DNA from: Geobacter sp.
GTDB lineage: Bacteria > Desulfobacterota > Desulfuromonadia > Geobacterales > Pseudopelobacteraceae
DNA: 64,000 nucleotides
Direction: 5' to 3'
NCBI GenBank assembly: GCA_003574895.1
Contig: PJFB01000001.1
Location: 248,001 to 312,000, forward strand
Shown here: positions 34,605-41,876 of the stretch, in pieces
Position numbering within the stretch: position 1 is the stretch's first letter
Layout of the letters: every line of letters begins with the position of its first letter
Made by a program: the position numbers and the translations under genes
The notes under the pieces: model-generated
What the model was told of the DNA's origin: nothing
Database searches by the model: none
Seen by the model: only the letters and a program-made list of their open reading frames with translations

Positions 34605-34909
34605 CGGCTCCTGTGATGCTGGATATGAAGGAAACATCCGGTGCCATGACCTGCCGGGTCGGCTGTGCCGCCTGTTGCATTGCACCGTCGATTTCGTCGC
34701 CTATCCCAGGCATGCCGGCCGGCAAGCCTGCCGGCATGCGCTGCGTGCAGCTGACACCTGATAATCTATGCCGCCTCTTTGGCTTGCCTGATCGGCCCGG
34801 AGTCTGCTCAAGCCTGCGGGCGAGCCCGGAGATGTGTGGAGAGAGCGATTCCGAGGCAATGGAATATATTGCGCAACTGGAATGTGCCACCAGGCCGGCG
34901 TGCCGGTGA
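34601..34909 (+). CDS. Small YkgJ-family cysteine-cluster protein
   Basis: 102 aa from the ATG overlapping the rubrerythrin stop. The N-terminal CRVGCAACC is the CxxxCxxCC signature of the YkgJ (Fe/Zn-chelating) family, followed by further Cys in MRCVQL, NLCRLF, GVCSSL and EMCG. These proteins are thought to bind zinc or iron; function is otherwise unknown. Its stop overlaps the next small gene by one base, so all are tightly coupled. Confidence 0.75.
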   Translation: MTAPVMLDMKETSGAMTCRVGCAACCIAPSISSPIPGMPAGKPAGMRCVQLTPDNLCRLFGLPDRPGVCSSLRASPEMCGESDSEAMEYIAQLECATRPACR

Positions 34910-35097
34910 TGATTGCCATGTTTTTTGAACTCTGGCGCCAGGATGACAACGGCAATCGCTTCCTGGTCGGCACTTTCAACGATCAGGCCGCTGCCGACCA
35001 CCGATTGGCCGAATTGACACATTCCCAACATAAGCAGATCTACTGGATCAGAGTGTTTACCCGGTCGGACAAAGGAGGCGGTGAAACCGCTTCATAG
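34909..35097 (+). CDS. 62-aa protein between two cysteine-cluster genes
   Basis: 62 aa, start ATG at 34909 within TGATG of the preceding stop. MFFELWRQDDNGNRFLVG and IYWIRVFTR suggest a compact beta-sheet with an intervening helix (AAADHRLAEL), reminiscent of a half SPOR-like or ferredoxin-like fold. No Cys, no signal peptide. It is 11 bases ahead of the second YkgJ gene. Coding nature is supported by the overlap and by the sensible amino-acid composition. Confidence 0.6.
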   Translation: MIAMFFELWRQDDNGNRFLVGTFNDQAAADHRLAELTHSQHKQIYWIRVFTRSDKGGGETAS

Positions 35098-35108
35098 GGG
35101 GCCAGGCT

Positions 35109-35786
35109 ATGGCAAAGATCACTTACGAGCAGTGCCTGTACGAGGAATATTTGTATTTGCTTTCCCGGAATGGGCTGGCTGTTGCCACGGATGTGGCAGC
35201 TCTGGGGCAGGTGCTGGCCGAGCTTTCGGCAGCGGTCGATGAGGTCTGTCAAGGGCGTGATATGGCCTGCCAGGAGGGTTGCCCCCACTGCTGCGTGCTG
35301 AACGTGTCGGTACTGATGCCCGAGGCCGCCGTGATCGCAGCCTGGCTTGCCGAAAGGCTTTCTGTCGAGGAGCTTGCCGCGATGGTTACCCGGCTGGATC
35401 ATCAACAAAAATTTGTGCTTTGGATGGACGACGGCGAGCGCATCCATCGCAAAATAGTCTGCCCGTTTCTGGACAAGGCCGGGAGTTGCACGATCCATCC
35501 GGTGCGCCCCCTGGTCTGCCGGGGCGTGACCTCGCTGGACAGTGACCTCTGTCGCCAGGCACTGGACTCCAGCGAAATCGAACCCAGTTGTTCTGTCCCG
35601 TCGGATATGCTTCGCAGGGCTTTGGTGGATGAGGCATTCTGTTCGTTTGCCCGTGCCTTGGAACATTGTGGCATGGAGACCCGCAGTATTGAGTTGAGCG
35701 CCGGAGTCCTGGCATTTTTGCAACACCCGGATCTGGGCGCCAAGCTGTTGCGTGGAGAACGTATCCTGCCTGAACAACTGTATTGA
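35109..35786 (+). CDS. YkgJ-family cysteine-cluster protein
   Basis: 225 aa. The metal cluster motif is CQEGCPHCC (C54, C58, C61, C62), followed by CPFLDKAGSCTIHPVRPLVC (about 119-138), the complete Zn/Fe-chelating domain of the YkgJ/CxxCxxCC family. The N-terminal 50 residues and the C-terminal 80 are helical. It is probably a cytoplasmic metal-binding protein; with the rubrerythrin it may serve iron handling or peroxide defence (inference). The start ATG is 11 bases after the previous stop and follows GGGGGCCAGG. Confidence 0.85.
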   Translation: MAKITYEQCLYEEYLYLLSRNGLAVATDVAALGQVLAELSAAVDEVCQGRDMACQEGCPHCCVLNVSVLMPEAAVIAAWLAERLSVEELAAMVTRLDHQQKFVLWMDDGERIHRKIVCPFLDKAGSCTIHPVRPLVCRGVTSLDSDLCRQALDSSEIEPSCSVPSDMLRRALVDEAFCSFARALEHCGMETRSIELSAGVLAFLQHPDLGAKLLRGERILPEQLY

Positions 35787-35852
35787 TCGGGAATGAACGT
35801 TGTTATAGTCTGTTGTGACCTGAGTCTTTACAAAAAATGGACAAATAATTCA

Positions 35853-35969
35853 GATACATCACTCACGCGACGACGCGACGAAAATCATTTAACCATTTTT
35901 TGATTCATGATTTTAAAATATGGCTGCGTCGCGTCGTTGCGTCGTCGCGTGAAACAATGACTTTTGGTT
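35853..35969. repeat. Dispersed ACGCGACGACGC repeat, copy 2
   Basis: CACGCGACGACGC (35864-35876) and GCGTCGTCGCGTG (35939-35951) are perfect 13-bp inverted repeats around an AT-rich centre with GATTCATGAT. The flanks ATACAT on the left and CTTTTGGTTC on the right are shared with copy 1 at 19682-19792. The stem could fold in RNA but has no T-run. Confidence 0.7.
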
Positions 35970-36016
35970 CCGGTTTGTCAGGATTATGAAGGATAATGAT
36001 TTTGGGAGGAACTTCT

Positions 36017-37024
36017 ATGGGAAAAAGGCCTTGGACCCCGGCCGATCTGTTGCAGCTGTCAGGCGGTTATTGGAGCGCCTGCGCCCTGCATGCCGGGGTT
36101 AAGCTGGACATCTTCACCCACTTGGCCGGCCAGGGGGCGACCGCACCGGAACTGGCCGGCCGCCTGAAGTGCGATGGCCGCGGGGTGGCCATGCTGCTGA
36201 ATGCCCTGGCTGCCTTGGACCTGCTGGTGAAACAGGGGGACGTATATACGAACAACGCGTTCAGCACCGAATTTCTGGTCAAGACCTCACCCGCCTACCT
36301 GGGATTCATCATTCAGCATCACCATCACCTGATGGCTGGCTGGGCGCACCTGGACGAGTCGGTCAAGAGCGGGGAGCCAATCCGCGAGCGCTTCTCGCAC
36401 GGTGATAACGAGACCATCCGCGAGAGTTTCGAGATGGGCATGTTCAACCTGGCCATGCAGATCGCTCCCCGCATCGTGGCGCAGATAGACCTCACCGGCC
36501 GGCGGCGCCTGCTTGACCTGGGGGGCGGTCCGGGCACCTATGCCATTCATTTTTGCCGGAAAAACCCAGAGCTGACGGCCGTGGTCTACGATCTACCCAC
36601 CACCCGTGGCTTTGCCGAACAGACCATTGCCCGCTTCGGCCTTTCCGACCGGATCAGCTTCGAGAGCGTAGATTTTGAGGCCGAAGATGTCGCCTCCGGT
36701 TTTGACGTGGCCTGGATCTCTCACGTTCTACACGGCATGGGACCCGGGGAATGCGCGACTGTCCTGAAGAAGGCAGTGGCAGCCCTGGAGCCGGGCGCCA
36801 TGGTGCTGGTGCAGGAGTTCATCCTGGACGACAGCCTGGACGGCCCGCCATTTCCGGCACTCTTTTCCTTGAACATGTTGCTGGGAACCGGTACGGGCCA
36901 GGCCTATTCCCAGGGGCAACTGACCGCCATGCTGGCCGAGGCCGGAGTCGGCGATCTGCGGCGCATTCCGCTGGACCTCCCCAACGGCGCCGGGATCATT
37001 GCCGGGATTGTGGGGGGTAGGTAA
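36017..37024 (+). CDS. SAM-dependent O-methyltransferase (dimerisation + Methyltransf_2 type)
   Basis: 335 aa from the ATG at 36017 (GGGAGG seven bases upstream). The N-terminal winged-helix dimerisation domain (about 10-95, GVKLDIFTHLAGQGATAPEL) is followed by the SAM-binding motif LLDLGGGPGTYAIHF (about 165-180) and DLP (about 190). The layout resembles acetylserotonin/carminomycin-type O-methyltransferases; the substrate is not deducible. The catalytic His region is represented by WISHVLHGMGPGE. The next gene, a radical-SAM protein, starts directly after the stop, which suggests a shared pathway. Confidence 0.87.
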   Translation: MGKRPWTPADLLQLSGGYWSACALHAGVKLDIFTHLAGQGATAPELAGRLKCDGRGVAMLLNALAALDLLVKQGDVYTNNAFSTEFLVKTSPAYLGFIIQHHHHLMAGWAHLDESVKSGEPIRERFSHGDNETIRESFEMGMFNLAMQIAPRIVAQIDLTGRRRLLDLGGGPGTYAIHFCRKNPELTAVVYDLPTTRGFAEQTIARFGLSDRISFESVDFEAEDVASGFDVAWISHVLHGMGPGECATVLKKAVAALEPGAMVLVQEFILDDSLDGPPFPALFSLNMLLGTGTGQAYSQGQLTAMLAEAGVGDLRRIPLDLPNGAGIIAGIVGGR

Positions 37025-37906
37025 TTGCCCCATTATATCGAACCATTGTTCCGCCCGCCCAGCGAGGCCCGCAGCCTCATCTTCCAGATCACCATCGGCT
37101 GCTCCCAGAATCACTGTACCTTCTGCGGCATGTACAAGGGGAAGCAATTCCGCCTGAAACCGCTGGAGGATGTTTTGCGGGAAATCGCCGCCATCCCCGA
37201 GGCATACCGGCTCAGGGTTGAACGGGTCTTCCTGGCCGATGGCGATGCCCTGGTCTATCCCTTCGGCCTCCTGGTCTCCATTCTGGATGCACTGGCCGCA
37301 ACATTCCCCCGCCTGAACCGCATCGGGTCCTACGCCTCGCCCAACAGCCTGACGACAAAAAGCGGCCAGGAACTGGCGCAGTTGCGGGACAAGAAATTGC
37401 GCATCCTCTATTTCGGGCTCGAATCCGGTGATGACGCCACGCTTGCGGCTGTGAACAAGGGTTTTGATGCCGCCAGGATGGCGGAATTGGCCCTGTCCGC
37501 CCGGGAGGCGGGCATGAAGCTGTCCGTAACCGCCATCCTGGGGTTGGCCGGCAGGGGGCGCAGCCTGGAACATGCCAGGGCCACGGCTGCCTGGGTCAAC
37601 CGGGTCAATCCGGAATACTTCTCGCTCCTTACGCTCTTCCACCGTCATAACGACGATTTTGTCCGCTCCCTGGAGCAGTGCACCCACCGTGACCTGTTGC
37701 TGGAGGCCCGCGAACTGGTGACGCACCTCGCCCCGGCCCGCACCATCCTGAGGTCCAACCATGTCTCCAATTTCCTCAATCTGGCCGGCAGTTACCCAAA
37801 GGATCGCCTGCGCCTGATTGCCGATGTCAATGCTGCCTTGGCCCATGCGGAGAATCTGCCAGGATTTCTCGACCAGGTTCCGGACTATGCCGAGGAATAT
37901 TACTGA
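37025..37906 (+). CDS. Radical SAM protein
   Basis: 293 aa, starting with TTG immediately after the methyltransferase stop, hence translationally coupled. The Fe-S motif is GCSQNHCTFCGMYKGKQF with C26, C31 and C34, a CX4CX2C spacing instead of the common CX3CX2C. I recall the same spacing in a small known branch of the superfamily. FGLESGDDATLAAVNKG (about 137-153) is the usual radical-SAM barrel motif that binds SAM. No extra Fe-S or B12-binding domain is visible. It would cleave SAM to a 5'-deoxyadenosyl radical; the target is unknown. Confidence 0.87.
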   Translation: MPHYIEPLFRPPSEARSLIFQITIGCSQNHCTFCGMYKGKQFRLKPLEDVLREIAAIPEAYRLRVERVFLADGDALVYPFGLLVSILDALAATFPRLNRIGSYASPNSLTTKSGQELAQLRDKKLRILYFGLESGDDATLAAVNKGFDAARMAELALSAREAGMKLSVTAILGLAGRGRSLEHARATAAWVNRVNPEYFSLLTLFHRHNDDFVRSLEQCTHRDLLLEARELVTHLAPARTILRSNHVSNFLNLAGSYPKDRLRLIADVNAALAHAENLPGFLDQVPDYAEEYY

Positions 37907-37966
37907 AGCATCAACTTTTGAACCCTGTGTTTATATCTGATGAGTTGCAATGAAAGGAGTTCACCC

Positions 37967-39622
37967 ATGTTGTTCCAGCGAACCCTGCTATTGTTGATTA
38001 TGCTCGCTATTCCTGTCATGTCGGCTGCTTCCGGGGTACAACGCGTGGCAGCGGTGGCCAGAATCTCGGCGGTAACCGTTTATCCTGATCGGGCCATGAC
38101 GACTCGCAGCGCCACACTGAACCTGAAGCCGGGCAGTTATCTGGTGGCGTTCGAGGGGCTTCCAACTCTGCTCCAGGACGATTCGGTGCGGGTGGCGGGC
38201 AAGGGAAGCGCGGGGGTAACCATAGTGGGGGTGGAGGTGCAGCGCTCATTTGTGGAACAGGTGCCGGAGAAGCTGGCCAAGGAGCTGGAGGGTGAGATTC
38301 AGGCCCTTGAACGCAAGGTGGGAGGGCTGGACGCCAAGAAAGCCGCCCTTGCGGCCCAGAAAAATTTTATCGATTCCATCAGGGTGGCGTGGGGCGACCG
38401 CATCTCCAAGGAATTGGCCGTTGGTAAGCCGACCGCGGCAGAACTCAACGATGCCCTGAATTTCGTAGGCAATGGCGTCACCCATGTCGAGGAGCAACAG
38501 CTTGATCTTGCTGCCGAGCAGAAACAGCTCAGGGACCGTATCGACGCCTTGCAACGGCGCCGCGAGCAGGTTGTGGGCTCCAACCGCAAGGAGGCCAAGA
38601 CGGTGGAGGTGAGCCTGGATGTGACCCGTGCCGGAAACTTTGTTCTGGATCTGAGCGGCATTCTTCCCCAGGCAGGTTGGGAACCTTCCTATGATGCACG
38701 TCTTGCTGCCGACGGTAAATCGGCGGAGCTGACCTTCCGGGCCATGGTGCGCCAGCAGACCGGCGAGGATTGGCAGGGTGTTAATATGTCGCTGTCCACG
38801 GCCCGTCCGGCAGTGGGAGGAACTCCGCCGGAGCTGTCGCCATGGAGGATCTCCTTCTACCATCCGCCGCCTCCGGTTCCGATGGCGGCCCCGTCGCGCT
38901 TTGCGATGAAGTCCGCCAGGGTGGGTAATGTCATGGCTGAGGTGGACAGGCAAATGCCGGCCGAACAGGCAGAAGAGCCGGCTGGCTATCTGGCCGCCGG
39001 GATGACAGAGGAGCAGACCTCAGTTTCCTTTCACATAGCGCGGCCAGTGGACGTCCCCTCTGATGGGACCCTCCACGGCAACGTAGTGGCCATCGAAGAC
39101 CTGCCGCTCACCCTGGAGTATCTTGCTGTCCCTAAGTTGTCCCCAAGCGTCTATCTCAGATCCGAGATCGTCAACCGCGCCGGGTATCCGTTGCTGCCAG
39201 GCCGCGTGAATGTCTTTACCGGCAACGACTACAGCGGCAGTTCCCGGATGAAGAAGGTTGCGGCGGGCGAGAAGTTCGAGCTGTATTTCGGTAGCGACGA
39301 TCAGGTCACGGTAAAGCGCGAGGAATTGAAGAGCCACAAGGAAGCCGGTCTGTTCGGCAAGAACCGCATGAGCTACCGCTACCGCATCGTGGTGCAGAAC
39401 TTCCACAAGGACCCCAGAACTGTAGTCGTCCAGGACCAGTTGCCGCTGGCCGGAGATGAGGAAATCAAGGTCAACCTGGATGACCCCAGTGTCAAGCCCG
39501 ATGAAATCAAGGGAGACGGTACCATGACCTGGAGGATTCCCGTTACCGCTGGCGGTAAGGCGGAGCTGACCTTCGGCATCCTGGTCGAATATCCCAAGGA
39601 CCGGGAAATCACCGGCTTGTAG
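37967..39622 (+). CDS. MuiA-like protein (DUF4140/DUF4139)
   Basis: 551 aa from the ATG at 37967 (AAAGGAG upstream). The signal peptide ends near SAAS (residue 21). An N-terminal DUF4140 region opens with ISAVTVYPDRAMTTRSA and continues into a coiled coil (about 105-205, rich in Glu/Lys/Gln). The C-terminal DUF4139 beta-rich domain begins near FVLDLSGILPQAGWEPSYDARL. The family is named for a mucoidy inhibitor; the mechanism is not established. The protein should be periplasmic or surface exposed. It stands between the radical-SAM gene and a small exported protein. Confidence 0.82.
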   Translation: MLFQRTLLLLIMLAIPVMSAASGVQRVAAVARISAVTVYPDRAMTTRSATLNLKPGSYLVAFEGLPTLLQDDSVRVAGKGSAGVTIVGVEVQRSFVEQVPEKLAKELEGEIQALERKVGGLDAKKAALAAQKNFIDSIRVAWGDRISKELAVGKPTAAELNDALNFVGNGVTHVEEQQLDLAAEQKQLRDRIDALQRRREQVVGSNRKEAKTVEVSLDVTRAGNFVLDLSGILPQAGWEPSYDARLAADGKSAELTFRAMVRQQTGEDWQGVNMSLSTARPAVGGTPPELSPWRISFYHPPPPVPMAAPSRFAMKSARVGNVMAEVDRQMPAEQAEEPAGYLAAGMTEEQTSVSFHIARPVDVPSDGTLHGNVVAIEDLPLTLEYLAVPKLSPSVYLRSEIVNRAGYPLLPGRVNVFTGNDYSGSSRMKKVAAGEKFELYFGSDDQVTVKREELKSHKEAGLFGKNRMSYRYRIVVQNFHKDPRTVVVQDQLPLAGDEEIKVNLDDPSVKPDEIKGDGTMTWRIPVTAGGKAELTFGILVEYPKDREITGL

Positions 39623-39675
39623 GCCAACGGGCGGTCCTTTATTCGTAAGACTATGATCCGCAGAAGGAGGTAATC

Positions 39676-40005
39676 ATGAAATGGATACATGCCTTCCTGA
39701 TGAGTGTGTTCGTTTGTGTCCTTGCTACTGTTGCCGCAGCCGAAGACAGAGTGGGCGGGAAAAGGCCGTCCGTTGACCAGGCCCAGGTACAGAAGCTGCA
39801 GGAAGAGATGCTCGGAAACAGCGACATCATGGCCTTGATCATGGCCCTGCAGCACGATCCGGAAATGAAGGCCCTCCTTGACGATCCGGATGTGATGAGC
39901 GCGGTTCAGGAGGGTGATACCGAAGCTCTGCAGAAAATGCCTCTCTTCATGCATCTGTTGAATAATCCCCGGATACAGGAGATCCAGAAGCAGATCGATC
40001 ATTGA
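39676..40005 (+). CDS. Small exported STI1-like helical protein
   Basis: 109 aa with a signal peptide (cleavage near AAA-ED, residue 22). The mature part is a string of short amphipathic helices with repeated DP motifs (QHDPEMKALLDDPDVMSAVQ) and a final MHLLNNPRIQEIQKQI. This strongly resembles the STI1/heat-shock-chaperonin-binding repeat (NxxxxALLxDPxVxxAxxxxD, LLxNPxxxxI). A periplasmic STI1-like module is unusual. It may act as a peptide-binding helper; function is unproven. AGAAGGAGG precedes the start. Confidence 0.68.
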   Translation: MKWIHAFLMSVFVCVLATVAAAEDRVGGKRPSVDQAQVQKLQEEMLGNSDIMALIMALQHDPEMKALLDDPDVMSAVQEGDTEALQKMPLFMHLLNNPRIQEIQKQIDH

Positions 40006-40044
40006 CAAAATTCACCATCTAATTTACTTGAGTATATTCATTAT

Positions 40045-40074
40045 CGAGAAGGCCGGGATACACCGGCCTTCTCG
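40045..40074 (+). terminator. Hairpin downstream of the STI1-like gene
   Basis: CGAGAAGGCCGG (40045-40056) pairs perfectly with CCGGCCTTCTCG (40063-40074) around a 6-base loop. The stem is strong but the following CGTTCC is not a T-run, so it is either a rho-independent terminator of weak form or an mRNA 3'-end stabiliser. Confidence 0.55.
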
Positions 40075-40176
40075 CGTTCCAAAATCCGCGCTTTCCCGGC
40101 CAGTGCCTTTCGTTCCTGATGTGGAAACAGACAATATATGCAGCAAGCTAATTGATTGAAAGGGAGGATCATCGCC

Positions 40177-40620
40177 ATGATGAAGTGGATGAGGTTGACC
40201 ATCATGCTGCTTGGGTTGTGTGTTGGCGGATGTGCGCTGCACGGCTATCAGCCGGTGAAATATGACGAATATCCAGCAGTCAGGCAGATGTTCGACATTA
40301 CTTTCGGCTGGAAGATGGCTGTTGCCGATAATGTCATGACCATAAACGGCTATGCGCGCAACAACCGTTATTTCATAGTTCAGGACCTGGACCTAGCGAT
40401 CTCGCTTGTGGCGGAAAACGGCAAGGTCAAAGAAACTGGAACATTTTTCTTTCTGCCGACAGAGTTGCGCCAGGAAGAGAACTCCAGATTTACCATCAGG
40501 TTGGGTACGCGGCCCGAGCCAGGAGACAAGCTGAGGTTTGTCTATCGTTACAGATACGTGGAAGACAGCGAAGATTCCCATACCTGGCTGAACAGTTTCG
40601 AGGTCAAGGCACTGGATTAG
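40177..40620 (+). CDS. Small lipoprotein of unknown function
   Basis: 147 aa from the ATG at 40177 (GGGAGG nine bases upstream). The lipobox LCVGGCAL predicts lipidation of the Cys and retention in the envelope. The mature domain is beta-rich (MFDITFGWKMAV, MTINGYARNNRYFIVQDLDL, FRFTIRLGT-like strands) and may be an FxLYD/immunoglobulin-like fold. No catalytic motif. It follows a hairpin and precedes a creatininase-family gene by about 150 bases. Confidence 0.62.
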   Translation: MMKWMRLTIMLLGLCVGGCALHGYQPVKYDEYPAVRQMFDITFGWKMAVADNVMTINGYARNNRYFIVQDLDLAISLVAENGKVKETGTFFFLPTELRQEENSRFTIRLGTRPEPGDKLRFVYRYRYVEDSEDSHTWLNSFEVKALD

Positions 40621-40768
40621 ACCCTGATTTCATAGAGTGATTTTCCCAAGACATGCCGGTGGTGCAAATAATCCGGACAATGGTTTTCGGATTTGTGTTA
40701 ATGTTGGAAGGCCTAAGTTGCTGTTCAACAAGTCGATATCAAATATTGAAAGGATATATCACGTACTG

Positions 40769-41494
40769 ATGCTGATCGAAGAATTGACCATGAACGAGTT
40801 TGAAGAGGGGCTGACCCGAACCAGGACCGTGCTGCTGCCGTTTGGTTCGGTTGAAGAGCATGGCCCGCACCTGCCGCTCTCCACCGATACCATCCAAGCC
40901 TACGAGGTTTGCAAAAAGGCCGCCGGTCAATACCCATTGTTTGTCGCTCCACCTGTCCATTATGGCAATTGCCGATCAACCGCTTGCCATCCCGGAACCA
41001 TTTCCATCTCGACCTTGACCCTTAAATACATTTTCAAGGATATTGTCCGCGCATTGCGCGGACAGGGAATGCGCAACTTCATCGCCCTATCCGGACATGC
41101 CGGCGGTGCCCACTGCATGGCGTTGCAGGATGCGGGCGAGGAGATGATTTCCGAATACCAGGACATCGGCATTGCCGTCATAACCGAATTGGACCTGGCG
41201 CGTGATGAGGGCAGGGAACTGATCGAGACGCCGGGCGACTCCCATGCCGGCGAGATAGAGACCTCGCGGATCCTTCACAGCCATCCCGGCCTGGTCAAGG
41301 GGAGCGCTCCAGCGGAATATCCTTCTTTTCCCAAGGGGGTCCTGGTGCGTGACAAGCGCCGCTATTGGCCGGGCGGGGTATGGGGAGACCCGGCTAAGGC
41401 CTCGGCCGGAAAGGGAGCGCTTCTGGAGGAACTGGTGGTCAGAAAACTGCTCGAACTGGTGCGGCTGGTGGAAGGTGGTAGTCATGTGCAGTGA
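40769..41494 (+). CDS. Creatininase-family amidohydrolase
   Basis: 241 aa from the ATG at 40769, chosen because MLIEELTMNEFEEG is the usual family start; a longer frame to 40637 adds unlike residues. Metal-ligand motifs are GSVEEHGPHLPLSTD (about 26-40), GNCRSTACHPGTISI (about 69-83) and LSGHAGGAHCMALQDA (about 107-122). Members hydrolyse creatinine, formamides or peptide-like intermediates using Zn/Mn, and the substrate here is unknown. No ribosome site stands out before the ATG. Its end overlaps the next gene by 11 bases. Confidence 0.85.
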   Translation: MLIEELTMNEFEEGLTRTRTVLLPFGSVEEHGPHLPLSTDTIQAYEVCKKAAGQYPLFVAPPVHYGNCRSTACHPGTISISTLTLKYIFKDIVRALRGQGMRNFIALSGHAGGAHCMALQDAGEEMISEYQDIGIAVITELDLARDEGRELIETPGDSHAGEIETSRILHSHPGLVKGSAPAEYPSFPKGVLVRDKRRYWPGGVWGDPAKASAGKGALLEELVVRKLLELVRLVEGGSHVQ

Positions 41495-41876
41495 AGGCGT
41501 TGTCAGGGTATGCAACCTGGCGGATGGTGTTGCGGCGGTTGTTCGGGATGATACCCGCCATTATTTCGGCGGGTATTTTCATGTCCGCCTGCAGGTTGCG
41601 GTCGATGTGCCGTTGACTCTGGCGTGGTTCCAGGACGCTCAAGAATACGAAGATGCGGTCAAGCTCCTGGGACGGATATCCCGTTTCAGCCGGACCCTTG
41701 AAAAGATGGCTGTTCCGCAAGAAGAGGTGGAAGCCGTACGGCTGGATCTGTTGAATTCATTTGAGGCAAACCTGCTGCCCTACCTGTCGCGCCCGGACTT
41801 TCCATGCCGGTTCGTTTTGAGTGAATTCAGAAAGGCCCGCAAGTCCAAAGACCTTCGCGGTGGTCGCATGATATGA
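41484..41876 (+). CDS. 130-aa protein of unknown function, coupled to rlmD
   Basis: 130 aa, beginning within the last 11 bases of the creatininase-family gene and ending with a 4-base overlap (ATGA) onto rlmD. The region GVAAVVRDDTRHYFGGYFHV (about 14-33) looks like a beta-hairpin core. The C-terminal half is helical and basic (EFRKARKSKDLRGGR). It contains no known catalytic motif. The overlaps on both sides argue it is a real gene. A terminator-like hairpin within its coding region is listed separately. Confidence 0.62.
   Translation: MCSEGVVRVCNLADGVAAVVRDDTRHYFGGYFHVRLQVAVDVPLTLAWFQDAQEYEDAVKLLGRISRFSRTLEKMAVPQEEVEAVRLDLLNSFEANLLPYLSRPDFPCRFVLSEFRKARKSKDLRGGRMI
41551..41580 (+). other. 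Terminator-like hairpin inside the 130-aa gene
   Basis: ATACCCGCC (41551-41559) and GGCGGGTAT (41568-41576) form a perfect 9-bp stem with an 8-base loop followed by TTTC. The shape is like an intrinsic terminator but it lies within an open frame whose codons look natural (HYFGGYF). It may attenuate readthrough into rlmD or be a coincidence. Confidence 0.35.
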
